Source: Pantoea nemavictus (GTDB taxonomy: Bacteria > Pseudomonadota > Gammaproteobacteria > Enterobacterales > Enterobacteriaceae). Taken from it: a stretch of DNA of 64,000 nucleotides. Numbering within the stretch: the stretch's first letter is position 1; each line of letters opens with the position of its first letter. The stretch covers positions 3,968,001 to 4,032,000 of the forward strand of contig NZ_JBBGZW010000001.1 in the NCBI RefSeq assembly GCF_037479095.1. The letters are read 5' to 3'. The notes below the pieces were generated by a model. It was given only the letters and a program-made list of their open reading frames with translations. It made no database searches and had not been told where the DNA came from. A program made the translations under genes and the position numbers. This document shows positions 37,725 to 46,295 of this stretch, piece after piece.

Positions 37725-37829
37725 GGCCAGGAAAGGCCAGCCCGATCGCAAAGAAACCCTGCATCCATGCAGATCGGCCTCGCCCTCCTGGCTCGGACGC
37801 TTTGCTCTTCGGGCTGGTCTTTCCTGACC
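37725..37829. repeat. Long imperfect inverted repeat (palindromic unit)
   Basis: The left arm 37725-37753 (GGCCAGGAAAGGCCAGCCCG...) pairs with the right arm 37800-37829 (...CGGGCTGGTCTTTCCTGACC) with few mismatches. The loop contains a second small stem, CTGCAT-CC-ATGCAG (37759-37772). This may be a REP- or MITE-like element; I have no second copy in the window to prove mobility. Confidence 0.7.
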
Positions 37830-37867
37830 TCGTGGATAATGTCATCGCTGTTTTAGCACCCACCTTT

Positions 37868-37905
37868 CCCTCACCCCAGACCTCTCCCGCACACGGGAGA
37901 GGGGG
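37868..37905. repeat. CTCTCCCGC palindrome, copy A
   Basis: CCCTCACCCCAGACCTCTCC then CGCACACGGGAGAGGGGG. The stem CCTCTCCCG/CGGGAGAGG resembles a dispersed hairpin known from many proteobacterial genomes. Other copies are at 37950-37985 (inverted) and 47381-47417. Confidence 0.75.
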
Positions 37906-37949
37906 CCGATTGTTGTTGGGTGGGAAATCACAGCATTAACTGAACGGTT

Positions 37950-37985
37950 CCTTCTCCCGCTTGCGGGAGAAGGTTAGGATGAGGG
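37950..37985. repeat. CTCTCCCGC-type palindrome, copy B (opposite orientation)
   Basis: CCTTCTCCCGCTTGCGGGAG then AAGGTTAGGATGAGGG. The trailing TTAGGATGAGGG is the reverse of the CCCTCACCCC lead of copies A and C, so this copy is inverted. It may serve as terminator for araA. Confidence 0.7.
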
Positions 37986-38005
37986 GAGTATCGCAGAGGA
38001 CTAAA

Positions 38006-39508
38006 TCAACGTGCCAGGCGGTAATAGGCTTCATTCCAGCGCAGCGCATCTTTAAATGCTGGTAAGCGCGTCTCCTCATCAATCACCAGCACTTCAATGC
38101 CATTTAGCTCGCCGTAAAGATACATATCATCTAAATCCAGCGCCTGGCTGAACACCGTATGGTGCGCACCGCCGGCCAAAATCCAGGCTTCAGAGGCGGT
38201 GGCCAGCGACGGCTGCGCACGCCACAGCGCACGCGCCACCGGTAGTTTTGGCAACGGTTTTGGCTGCTCAATGGCATCCACCACATTCACCAGCAGACGG
38301 AAACGATCGCCAAGGTCAATCACGCTGGCATTCACCGCGCGTCCAGCAGGCGTGGAGAAGATCATGCGCGCCGGATCGGCTTTATCACCAATGCCGAGGA
38401 ACTGCACATCAATCAGCGGCTTCTCCTCTTTGGCGATGGACGGGCACACTTCCAGCATGTGCGAGCCCAACACCAAATCGTTGCCAGGTGAGAAGTGATA
38501 GGTGTAATCCTCCATAAATGAGGTCCCGCCCGCCCGTGCGCCCGCTTGTACCTTGAGGATGTGCAGCAGCGCGGCAGTTTTCCAGTCACCTTCACCGGCG
38601 AAGCCGTAACCCTGGCCCATCAAGCGCTGCACCGCCAAACCAGGCAGCTGCGTCATGCCGTGTAAGGTCTGGAAGTTGGTCGTGAAAGCTTTGCATCCTT
38701 CGGCCTCAAGGAAGCGCTTCAGCCCCAGTTCGATACGCGCCGCATCCAGCACATTTTGCCGCTTGTCCCCGTTTACCGCGGCAGCAGCGGTAAAGCGATA
38801 TTGGCTCTCATATTCGTCGATTAGCGCGTTGACGTCGCCGTCGCTGACGCTATTAACCACCTCGACCAAATCACCGACGCCCCAGCCGTTCACCGAATAG
38901 CCGAACTGAATCTGTGCCGCCACTTTATCGCCTTCGGTCACCGCCACTTCACGCATATTGTCGCCGAAGCGAGCCACTTTTAGCTGCTGGCTAGCCTGTT
39001 TGGCCAATGCCGCATTGATCCAGCGGCCAATGCGCTGCTGGCTGGTTTTATCCTGCCAGTGGCCGGTCACCACGCTGTGTTGCAGTCCCATGCGCGCGCC
39101 AATAAAACCGAATTCGCGACCGCCGTGCGCGGTTTGGTTAAGGTTCATAAAGTCCATATCCATACTGTCCCACGGAATCTCCGCGTTGAACTGGGTATGG
39201 AATTGCAACAAGGGTTTATTCAGGATACTCAGGCCGCCAATCCACATTTTGGCTGGAGAAAAGGTGTGTAGCCAGGTAATGATGCCGACGCACTGATTGT
39301 CGTGGTTGGCGTCGCGGCACAAGGCCAGCGCTTCGTCCGGTGACTTCACCAGCGGTTTTAGCACCAGTTGCGTCGGCAAGGTCCCGGCCTGGTTCAATCC
39401 GTCCATCACCTGGCGAGCGTGCTGCTCCACCTGACGCAAGGTTTCCGCGCCGTAAAGGTGCTGCGTGCCAATAACAAACCACACCTGTTGTGCGTTGTGC
39501 TGTTCCAT
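38006..39508 (-). CDS. araA: L-arabinose isomerase
   Basis: AraA converts L-arabinose to L-ribulose. The 500 residues equal the E. coli length. Motifs include [16 protein letters not shown] at the N-terminus, [20 protein letters not shown] and [20 protein letters not shown]. The metal/active-site region holds [12 protein letters not shown] and MEDYTYHF. It lies 12 bases after araB in an araBA operon read leftwards. The third gene, araD, is missing, so the ribulose-5-phosphate epimerase must be elsewhere. Confidence 0.97.
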   Translation of the reverse strand: MEQHNAQQVWFVIGTQHLYGAETLRQVEQHARQVMDGLNQAGTLPTQLVLKPLVKSPDEALALCRDANHDNQCVGIITWLHTFSPAKMWIGGLSILNKPLLQFHTQFNAEIPWDSMDMDFMNLNQTAHGGREFGFIGARMGLQHSVVTGHWQDKTSQQRIGRWINAALAKQASQQLKVARFGDNMREVAVTEGDKVAAQIQFGYSVNGWGVGDLVEVVNSVSDGDVNALIDEYESQYRFTAAAAVNGDKRQNVLDAARIELGLKRFLEAEGCKAFTTNFQTLHGMTQLPGLAVQRLMGQGYGFAGEGDWKTAALLHILKVQAGARAGGTSFMEDYTYHFSPGNDLVLGSHMLEVCPSIAKEEKPLIDVQFLGIGDKADPARMIFSTPAGRAVNASVIDLGDRFRLLVNVVDAIEQPKPLPKLPVARALWRAQPSLATASEAWILAGGAHHTVFSQALDLDDMYLYGELNGIEVLVIDEETRLPAFKDALRWNEAYYRLAR

Positions 39509-39520
39509 AAAATCTCTCCT

Positions 39521-41206
39521 TTACTGAGCGGATGCGGTGCGTGCGGCATACTGCGGTTCAGCGGCCTGGCACCATTGTTGATAACGTTGATAAAGCTGCT
39601 GATAAACCACAACGCGCTCGGCGTTGGGTTGCAGCGTCACATCAATCGGACTTGCCATCACCTGCTGAGCGTCAGGCACGTCGGCATACACGCCCGCCGC
39701 TACGGCGGCAAAAATTGCGGCACCCAGCGCGCAACATTCGTCAGAGGCGACGATATCCAGCGGACGGTTCATTACATCGCAGCAAGCTTGCATGATGGCG
39801 GGGGATTTGCGTGCAATGCCGCCGAGCGTCAGGATGCTCTGCACCGGAATCTGCTGCTGCTCGAAACACTCCATAATGGCGCGCGCGCCAAAGGCGGTGG
39901 CGGCGATGAGGCCACCAAACAGCGCAGGCGCATCGGTACCGAGATTGAGGTCGGTAATCACCCCTTTTAAGCGCTGATTAGCATCCGGCGTGCGGCGGCC
40001 GTTGAACCAGTCCAGCACCACCGGTAGGTGATCAAGCTGTGGATTGGCGGCCCAGGCTTCAGTGAGATTGCGGATCAGATCTTTTTGCAGCGCGGCCAGC
40101 TGCGGCTTGAGTTCAGGATGCTGCTGCGCGGCCTGTTGCAACGGCCAGCCCAGCAGGCGGCTGAACCAGGCATAAATATCACCAAACGCCGATTGTCCAG
40201 CTTCACAGCCGATCGCGCCCGGCACCACGCTGCCATCAACCTGGCCGCAAATGCCTTTAATGGCGCGGTCGCCGACGGTGTCGCTGTCGGCAATCAAGAT
40301 GTCGCAGGTTGAGGTACCAATCACCTTCACCAGCGTATAAGGCTGTGCGCCAGCACCAACGGCACCCATATGGCAGTCAAAGGCGCCGCCCGACAAGACC
40401 ACCTGTTCAGATAAGCCGAGGCGCTGCGCCCACTCGCTGCTCAGCGTGCCGACCGGGATATCGGCGGTCCAGGTTTCAGTGAAGAGCGGGGAGTCGAGCT
40501 TTTCGCTCAGGATCGGATCGAGCGCGTTGAAGAAGTCAGCCGGCGGCAGGCCTTGCCATTCCGGATGCCACAATGATTTATGTCCGGCTGCGCAGCGCCC
40601 ACGTCGCAGTTGCGCGGGGGCGGTGGTGCCGCTGAGTAACGCCGGCACCCAATCGCACAGTTCCACCCAAGACACTGCCGCGTCACGTACCGCAGCATCT
40701 GCGCGTGACACGTGCAGTATCTTGGCCCAGAACCACTCCGACGAATACACGCCGCCAATATAGCGGGTGTAATCGTTGAAACGACCGCTACGACACAGCT
40801 GATTGATCTCTTCGGCTTCCTCAATCGCGGTGTGATCTTTCCACAGCACAAACATCGCATTCGGATTGCTGGCGAACTCAGGACGCAGCGCCAGCACGTT
40901 GCCATCGCGATCGATAGGCGCCGGTGTGGATCCGGTGGAATCGACGCCGATGCCGACAACGGCAGCGCGCTGCTCCGGTGTTAATGCCTTCACCACCGCC
41001 ACAATCGCCTGTTCCAGCGCATCAATGTAGTCCTGCGGATGATGGCGAAAGCGGTTGCTATGGGGATCGCAGAATTCCCCGTTGGCCCAGCGAGCGTAGT
41101 TTACCACCGCTTTTTCCAGCTCTTTACCACTGTGGCAGTCCACGGCCAGCGCGCGCACCGAGTCACTGCCAAAATCCAGCCCAATTGTTATGGTGCCAGC
41201 ACCCAT
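39521..41206 (-). CDS. araB: Ribulokinase
   Basis: AraB phosphorylates L-ribulose to L-ribulose-5-phosphate. It is an FGGY-family kinase of 561 residues (E. coli 566). The N-terminal phosphate loop is [17 protein letters not shown]. The substrate region has [15 protein letters not shown], and the catalytic-Asp region is [15 protein letters not shown]. The C-terminal adenosine motif is [17 protein letters not shown] 41206 is chosen, after AGGAG; the frame is open to 41257. It is the first gene of araBA, with araI-like sites in the divergent control region shared with araF. Confidence 0.96.
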   Translation of the reverse strand: MGAGTITIGLDFGSDSVRALAVDCHSGKELEKAVVNYARWANGEFCDPHSNRFRHHPQDYIDALEQAIVAVVKALTPEQRAAVVGIGVDSTGSTPAPIDRDGNVLALRPEFASNPNAMFVLWKDHTAIEEAEEINQLCRSGRFNDYTRYIGGVYSSEWFWAKILHVSRADAAVRDAAVSWVELCDWVPALLSGTTAPAQLRRGRCAAGHKSLWHPEWQGLPPADFFNALDPILSEKLDSPLFTETWTADIPVGTLSSEWAQRLGLSEQVVLSGGAFDCHMGAVGAGAQPYTLVKVIGTSTCDILIADSDTVGDRAIKGICGQVDGSVVPGAIGCEAGQSAFGDIYAWFSRLLGWPLQQAAQQHPELKPQLAALQKDLIRNLTEAWAANPQLDHLPVVLDWFNGRRTPDANQRLKGVITDLNLGTDAPALFGGLIAATAFGARAIMECFEQQQIPVQSILTLGGIARKSPAIMQACCDVMNRPLDIVASDECCALGAAIFAAVAAGVYADVPDAQQVMASPIDVTLQPNAERVVVYQQLYQRYQQWCQAAEPQYAARTASAQ

Positions 41207-41307
41207 TGGGATTCTCCTGTGTGAGTTATCTGGCTCTATCCTGGAAGGGTGGCGCATAAGCGGTTAGTCATCAGCGGCTGAGAATATGCACTTTTCTGCC
41301 ATCGGCG

Positions 41308-41324
41308 ACGTTGTGTGATCCATA
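41308..41324 (+). promoter_or_regulatory. AraC half-site candidate, opposite orientation
   Basis: ACGTTGTGTGATCCATA has the ATCCATA end of the AraC half-site and points away from araB. It could act as an auxiliary operator for looping; the left half of the motif is poor. Confidence 0.35.
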
Positions 41325-41337
41325 GCAAAAGTTAATG

Positions 41338-41375
41338 GCCGGTTAAATTCGCTGTATATATGGAGAATTTTGTCA
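41338..41375 (-). promoter_or_regulatory. araI1-I2-like tandem AraC operator of araBA
   Basis: On the minus strand TGACAAAATTCTCCATA (41375-41359), four bases, then CAGCGAATTTAACCGGC (41354-41338). These match E. coli araI1 (11 of 17) and araI2 (11 of 17), with the same 21-base spacing and the same order toward araB. Confidence 0.6.
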
Positions 41376-41513
41376 TCGTTTTAGGATGTGATACCGCTCT
41401 ACATTTTTCCCCGTCATTCCCGCTACAACTAGCCCAGCGTTTGCACAGCCTTTGCACAACCGCTGCGCTAACGCACTGATTTTCAGCCTTACCCTATGAA
41501 TAAATTTGATTGG

Positions 41514-41530
41514 TAGCGTTTACACCGATT
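41514..41530 (+). promoter_or_regulatory. AraC half-site candidate upstream of araF
   Basis: TAGCGTTTACACCGATT matches araI1 at 11 of 17 positions, with a perfect TAGC start. It ends 41 bases before the araF ATG. Confidence is limited because no clear second half-site was found. Confidence 0.35.
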
Positions 41531-41571
41531 GGTTAATAACAGCCAAAAACATCATTGTGCCGGAGAGCATC

Positions 41572-42555
41572 ATGCATAAATTCACTAAAGCGCTGGCGGC
41601 GGTTAGTCTCGCCGCGGTTATGTCACAATCCGCTATCGCCGAGACCATGAAACTCGGTTTCCTCGTTAAACAACCGGAGGAGCCCTGGTTCCAGACAGAA
41701 TGGAAATTCGCTGATAAAGCGGGCAAGGATCTCGGTTTTGAAGTGATCAAAATTGCGGTACCTGACGGCGAGAAAACCCTCAATGCCATCGATAGCCTGG
41801 CCGCCAGCGGCGCCAAAGGCTTCGTCATCTGTACACCGGATCCCAAGCTCGGTTCGGCGATTGTCGCCAAAGCGCGCGGCTACGGTCTGAAAGTAATCGC
41901 GGTAGATGACCAATTCGTTACTGCCAAAGGCAAGCCGATGGATACCGTGCCCCTGGTGATGATGGCGGCGACCAAAATTGGCGAGCGTCAGGGACAAGAG
42001 CTCTATAAAGAGATGCAGAAACGCGGCTGGGATGCGAAAGAGACCGGCGTAATGGCGATCACGGCTAACGAGCTCGACACAGCACGTCGTCGTACCAGCG
42101 GTTCAATGGACGCCCTGAAAGCGGCCGGATTCCCGGAGAAACAGATCTACCAGGTGCCGACCAAATCCAACGATATCCCAGGCGCATTTGACGCCGGTAA
42201 CTCGCTGCTGGTGCAGCATCCGGAAGTGAAACACTGGCTGATTCTTGGCATGAACGATAACACCGTGCTGGGCGGCGTGCGCGCCACCGAAGGCCAGGGC
42301 TTTAAAGCACCGGACGTCATCGGTATCGGCATCAACGGCGTGGATGCGGTGAGTGAGCTGTCGAAAGGTTCTGCTACCGGTTTCTACGGCTCGCTGCTGC
42401 CAAGTCCGGATGTGCACGGTTATAAGAGCAGCGAGATGCTCTACAACTGGGTCACTAAAGATCAGGAACCGCCGAAGTTCACCGAAGTCACCGATGTGGT
42501 GCTAATTACCCGCGATAACTTCAAAGCCGAACTGGATAAGAAAGGGCTGAAGTAA
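41572..42555 (+). CDS. araF: AraF, periplasmic L-arabinose-binding protein
   Basis: The high-affinity arabinose-binding protein of AraFGH. The 327-residue precursor (E. coli 329) has signal peptide MHKFTKALAAVSLAAVMSQS ending AIA. The mature part begins ETMKLGFLVKQPEEPWFQTE, with the sugar-contact residues of the family visible (Lys in FLVKQPEEPW, Arg in ANELDTARRRTSGSMD). ATG 41572 is chosen after GGAG; the upstream extension is not family-like. A repeat element separates it from araG. Confidence 0.96.
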   Translation: MHKFTKALAAVSLAAVMSQSAIAETMKLGFLVKQPEEPWFQTEWKFADKAGKDLGFEVIKIAVPDGEKTLNAIDSLAASGAKGFVICTPDPKLGSAIVAKARGYGLKVIAVDDQFVTAKGKPMDTVPLVMMAATKIGERQGQELYKEMQKRGWDAKETGVMAITANELDTARRRTSGSMDALKAAGFPEKQIYQVPTKSNDIPGAFDAGNSLLVQHPEVKHWLILGMNDNTVLGGVRATEGQGFKAPDVIGIGINGVDAVSELSKGSATGFYGSLLPSPDVHGYKSSEMLYNWVTKDQEPPKFTEVTDVVLITRDNFKAELDKKGLK

Positions 42556-42591
42556 TCCCATCTCTCCCAAAACAATACTAACAGGTAGCCA

Positions 42592-42690
42592 AAATAATTC
42601 GCGTTGCAGCAAGGCGGCAAGCGCGCTCAGCCCGAGGTAAGTGACTGGGGTGAGTGGGCGCAGCCAACGCTGCTGCGGCGCGAAGTATGA
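42592..42690. repeat. Dispersed-type repeat between araF and araG
   Basis: AAATAATTCGCGTTGCAGCA ... AAGGCGGCAAGCGC ... GTAAGTGACTGGGGTGAG ... GCGCAGCCAACGC ... GCGCGAAGTATGAAGG. I recognise this as the kind of roughly 100-base intergenic repeat scattered in many Enterobacterales. Its ends are partly complementary (TTCGCG with CGCGAA; TTGCAGCA with TGCTGC), so it can fold as a long imperfect hairpin. It sits between the binding protein and ATPase genes, where it may stabilise the araF end of the message. Confidence 0.7.
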
Positions 42691-42708
42691 AGGCTTAGAG
42701 GAGTTACC

Positions 42709-44229
42709 ATGAACACTGATCAAGCCTTTCTGTCGTTTCATGGCATTAGCAAGACCTTCCCTGGCGTAAAGGCGCTGCAGGACATCTCATTCAGCTGCCG
42801 TGCCGGTGAAGTGCATGCGCTGATGGGGGAAAACGGTGCCGGTAAATCGACGCTATTGAAGATCCTCAGCGGCAGCTATCAGCCGAGCGGCGGTGAGATT
42901 CGCATCAAAGGCCAGCCGAAGAGCTTCAACAATACGGTGGATGCGCTGGATGCCGGCGTGGCCATCATTTATCAGGAGCTGCATCTGGTGCCGGAAATGA
43001 GCGTGGCTGAGAACATCTATCTCGGCCAGCTGCCGCACAAGCGTGGGCTGGTGAATCGCAAACTGCTGCGCTACGAGGCAGGTTTACAGCTGCAAAATCT
43101 GGGGATGAATATCGATCCGGATATGCCGCTGAAATATCTGTCGCTGGGTCAGTGGCAGATGGTGGAGATCGCCAAAGCGCTGGCGCGTAATGCGCGCATT
43201 ATCGCCTTTGATGAACCCACCAGTTCGCTCTCGGCGCGCGAGATCGACCATCTGTTCCGCGTTATTCGCCAGCTGCGCGAGCAGGGCCGCACCGTGCTGT
43301 ACGTGTCGCATCGCATGGAGGAAATTTTTGCGCTCAGTGATGCCATTACCGTGTTCAAAGATGGCCGCTATGTACGCACCTTCACCGACATGAAAAATAC
43401 CCATCATGACGATTTAGTGCAGGCGATGGTGGGGCGCAATCTGGGGGATATTTACGGTTACGCGCCACGTGAATTGGGCCCGGTGCGTCTGCAGCTGGAC
43501 GCGGTGGAAGCGAAAGGCGTGCGAATGCCGATTTCACTGACGGTGCGTGCCGGTGAGATCGTCGGCCTGTTTGGGCTGGTCGGCGCGGGGCGCAGCGAAC
43601 TGATGAAAGGGCTGTTCGGTGCCACCAAACTGCGTGGCGGCACCGTGACGCTGGATGGCAAAAAGCTCAACATTCGTCAGCCGATTGATGCGATTCGCGC
43701 TGGCATCATGCTGTGTCCGGAAGATCGTAAATCTGAGGGCATCATTCCGGTGCATTCGGTGCGCGATAACATCAACATCAGCGCGCGCCGTCACAATCTC
43801 ACCGCGGGTTGCCTGATTAAACCGAGCTGGGAGGCGAAAAACGCGGATATCCATATTCGTTCGCTCAACATCAAAACGCCCGGTCCGCAGCAGCTGATCA
43901 TGAACCTGTCGGGTGGCAACCAGCAGAAGGCGATTCTCGGTCGCTGGCTGTCGGAAGAGATGAACGTGATTCTGCTGGATGAGCCAACGCGTGGCATTGA
44001 CGTCGGCGCCAAACATGAAATCTACAACCTGATTTACCAGCTGGCGAAGAAGGGAATTGCGGTGCTGTTTGCCTCCAGCGATCTACCGGAAGTGATGGGT
44101 TTAGCCGACCGCATTCTGGTGATGCGCGAAGGTGAGATCGCCGGTGAACTGCCCCACGATACGGCCACAGAGCAGCTGACGCTCAGCCTGGCGATGCCAA
44201 AAACCACTCAAGCGGCCGCCGTGGCCTGA
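42709..44229 (+). CDS. araG: AraG, arabinose ABC transporter ATPase
   Basis: A double-domain sugar ATPase of 506 residues (E. coli 504). Domain one has Walker [21 protein letters not shown], the signature region [20 protein letters not shown] and Walker [16 protein letters not shown]. Domain two has [36 protein letters not shown] and [14 protein letters not shown]. It energises L-arabinose uptake through AraH. AGAGGAG lies before the ATG. 17 bases separate it from araH. Confidence 0.95.
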   Translation: MNTDQAFLSFHGISKTFPGVKALQDISFSCRAGEVHALMGENGAGKSTLLKILSGSYQPSGGEIRIKGQPKSFNNTVDALDAGVAIIYQELHLVPEMSVAENIYLGQLPHKRGLVNRKLLRYEAGLQLQNLGMNIDPDMPLKYLSLGQWQMVEIAKALARNARIIAFDEPTSSLSAREIDHLFRVIRQLREQGRTVLYVSHRMEEIFALSDAITVFKDGRYVRTFTDMKNTHHDDLVQAMVGRNLGDIYGYAPRELGPVRLQLDAVEAKGVRMPISLTVRAGEIVGLFGLVGAGRSELMKGLFGATKLRGGTVTLDGKKLNIRQPIDAIRAGIMLCPEDRKSEGIIPVHSVRDNINISARRHNLTAGCLIKPSWEAKNADIHIRSLNIKTPGPQQLIMNLSGGNQQKAILGRWLSEEMNVILLDEPTRGIDVGAKHEIYNLIYQLAKKGIAVLFASSDLPEVMGLADRILVMREGEIAGELPHDTATEQLTLSLAMPKTTQAAAVA

Positions 44230-44246
44230 TGTAAAGGAGATCCATA

Positions 44247-45233
44247 ATGGCTTCATCTACCACTTCCAACACGCCACCGGCGCAGCGCAATGGGCTGCAG
44301 CTGGGGCGGATTTGGGACAACTTCGGCATGCTGGTGGTGTTCGCGCTGCTGTTTATCGTCTGTGCCATTTTCGTGCCGAACTTTGGTTCGATCATCAACA
44401 TGAAAGGTCTCGGCCTGGCGATGTCGATGTCCGGCATGGTGGCGTGCGGCATGCTGTTCTGCCTGGCTTCCGGTGATTTTGACCTCTCGGTAGCCTCGGT
44501 GATTGCCTGCGCCGGCGTCGTGACCGCGGTGGTGATCAACATGACCGAAAGCCTGTGGATTGGCGTGGCAGCAGGTTTGCTGCTCGGCATGGCCACCGGC
44601 TTTATTAACGGTTTTGTTATCGCCCGACTGAAAATCAACGCCTTGATCACCACGCTAGCGACCATGCAGATTGTGCGCGGCCTGGCTTACATCTTCTCCG
44701 ACGGTAAAGCGGTGGGCATTGAAGACGAGCGCTTCTTTACCCTCGGTTACGCCAACTGGCTGGGCGTGCCTGCGCCTATCTGGCTGACCATTGCGACCAT
44801 GGTGCTGTTCGGTTTCCTGCTGAACAAAACCACCTTTGGCCGCAACACGCTGGCGATTGGTGGCAATGAAGAAGCCGCGCGCCTCGCCGGCGTGCCGGTG
44901 GTGCGCACCCGTATCATCATCTTTATCTTGTCCGGTTTAGTCTCAGCGGCGGCAGGTATTATTCTGGCTTCGCGCATGACCAGCGGCCAGCCGATGACCT
45001 CACTCGGTTACGAGTTGATTGTGATTTCCGCTTGCGTGCTGGGTGGCGTTTCGCTGAAAGGCGGCATCGGCAAAATCTCCTACGTGGTGGCGGGGGTATT
45101 GATTCTCGGTACGGTTGAGAATGCGATGAATTTATTGAATATCTCGCCGTTCTCACAGTATGTGGTGCGCGGTTTGATACTGTTAGCGGCGGTGATTTTT
45201 GACCGCTACAAACAGAAAAATAAAGCCGCCTGA
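44247..45233 (+). CDS. araH: AraH, arabinose ABC transporter permease
   Basis: The inner-membrane channel of the arabinose importer. The 328 residues equal the E. coli length, with about ten membrane helices. Family motifs are CLASGDFDLSVASVIACAGV and LGYELIVISACVLGGVSLKG. The end FDRYKQKNKAA is charged and cytoplasmic. It follows araG closely. A perfect 12-base-pair hairpin comes after it, then araC. Confidence 0.96.
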   Translation: MASSTTSNTPPAQRNGLQLGRIWDNFGMLVVFALLFIVCAIFVPNFGSIINMKGLGLAMSMSGMVACGMLFCLASGDFDLSVASVIACAGVVTAVVINMTESLWIGVAAGLLLGMATGFINGFVIARLKINALITTLATMQIVRGLAYIFSDGKAVGIEDERFFTLGYANWLGVPAPIWLTIATMVLFGFLLNKTTFGRNTLAIGGNEEAARLAGVPVVRTRIIIFILSGLVSAAAGIILASRMTSGQPMTSLGYELIVISACVLGGVSLKGGIGKISYVVAGVLILGTVENAMNLLNISPFSQYVVRGLILLAAVIFDRYKQKNKAA

Positions 45234-45241
45234 TAACCCCG

Positions 45242-45273
45242 GCTGAGCGCGCCTGATCAAGGGCGCGCTCAGC
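45242..45273 (+). terminator. Perfect 12-bp hairpin between araH and araC
   Basis: GCTGAGCGCGCC (45242-45253) pairs with GGCGCGCTCAGC (45262-45273) around an 8-base loop. No T-run follows, so it may be a factor-dependent terminator or RNA stabiliser that lowers araC expression relative to araFGH. Confidence 0.5.
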
Positions 45274-45300
45274 GCATTTCACGCGAAAAGTGAGGGCACT

Positions 45301-46218
45301 ATGTACCACCGTGAACCCCCGAGTGAGCAGCAGAACCCCTTATTGCCGGGTTATCCCTTTAACGCCTGGCTGGTGGCGGGGTTGACGCCGATTAACGCCA
45401 ACGACGCGCTGGATTTCTTTATTGACCGCCCGCACGGCATGAAAGGCTACATCCTCAATTTGACCATTAAAGGTCAGGGGCGCGTGTTTGATGGCGAATC
45501 TGCCTTCGACTGCGAACCGGGAGATTTGCTGCTGTTTCAACCGAAAACGCCGCACTATTATGGCCGCGCGCCCGATAGCCCGTGCTGGTTCCACCGCTGG
45601 GTCTATTTCCGTCCGCGTGCCTACTGGGCCGACTGGTTGCAGTGGCAGGATGAAAGCCAGGGCGTTGGCCGCTTGCGCCTCACCGAAGCGCAGCGTGCCG
45701 AGTTTGATCGCCTGTTCGCCAGCATTGAGCAAACGCATAATTCCGGACGCCGTTTCGCCGAAGAGCTGGCGATGAACCTGTTAGAACGTCTGCTGTTGCG
45801 CGCAGTGGAAGAAGATCCGCGTAGCCATCAGCAGATTCGCGATCCGCGCGTGATTGAAGCCTGCCAGTACGTCACCAATCATCTGGCGGGTGAAGTGAAG
45901 ATTGAAGAGGTAGCGCGCCATGTGTGTTTGTCGCCGTCTCGCCTGGCGCATCTGTTCCGCGAGCAGATGGGCATAAATCTGCTGCGCTGGCGAGAAGACC
46001 AGCGGGTGATCCGTGCCAAACTGCTACTGCAAACCACCCAGGAACCGATCGCTTCGGTTGGTCGCGAAGTGGGTTACGATGACCAGCTCTATTTCTCGCG
46101 CGTGTTCCGCAAGCGGGTGGGCGTAAGCCCCAGCGACTTCCGCCGCCGCAGCCAGGATGCGCAGGATGCCTTGGTGGCGCATGAGAGCTGGCAATCCGCA
46201 CGGAGTGCTATTTCCTGA
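45301..46218 (+). CDS. araC: AraC, arabinose-responsive regulator
   Basis: AraC binds L-arabinose and switches from a looped repressor to an activator of the ara promoters. The 305-residue protein (E. coli 292) has the N-terminal arm and cupin-like sugar-binding domain ([20 protein letters not shown] in E. coli; here [20 protein letters not shown], then [14 protein letters not shown]). The C-terminal two-HTH domain contains [20 protein letters not shown] and [20 protein letters not shown]. Its tail is extended by about 15 residues. It lies 67 bases after araH on the same strand instead of divergent from araB as in E. coli. Confidence 0.95.
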   Translation: MYHREPPSEQQNPLLPGYPFNAWLVAGLTPINANDALDFFIDRPHGMKGYILNLTIKGQGRVFDGESAFDCEPGDLLLFQPKTPHYYGRAPDSPCWFHRWVYFRPRAYWADWLQWQDESQGVGRLRLTEAQRAEFDRLFASIEQTHNSGRRFAEELAMNLLERLLLRAVEEDPRSHQQIRDPRVIEACQYVTNHLAGEVKIEEVARHVCLSPSRLAHLFREQMGINLLRWREDQRVIRAKLLLQTTQEPIASVGREVGYDDQLYFSRVFRKRVGVSPSDFRRRSQDAQDALVAHESWQSARSAIS

Positions 46219-46295
46219 GTTTTCAGGTGATTCCGCCTTGTTCTTACAGACCGATTCGTCTTAAATCAGTCTGGTAACGAACAAGAGGAATGAGA

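Larger units (their letters stand above)
37638..38005. other. Repeat-filled gap between yjfF and araA
   Basis: This 368-base gap is almost entirely palindromic repeat: a GGTGGCCAT palindrome (37671-37690), a long inverted repeat (37725-37829) and two oppositely oriented CTCTCCCGC palindromes. araD, expected downstream of araA, is not here. No coding sequence is supported. Confidence 0.7.
41207..41571. other. Divergent araBA / araFGH control region
   Basis: This 365-base region has no gene. It holds a tandem AraC-type operator for araBA (41338-41375), an oppositely oriented half-site (41308-41324) and a weaker half-site near araF (41514-41530). araC itself is not divergent from araB here but lies after araH. 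Confidence 0.65.

Noticed and set aside
41384..41405. CRP-like TGTGATACCGCTCTACA upstream of the araI-like sites
   Set aside because: The half-site spacing is one base too long and the right arm is poor. CRP control of araBA is likely by analogy but is not supported by this sequence.
32437..46289. Integrase, tRNA attachment site or direct repeats bounding the arabinose island
   Set aside because: None was seen. The insertion is inferred only from gene-order comparison, so a mobile-island mechanism cannot be claimed.
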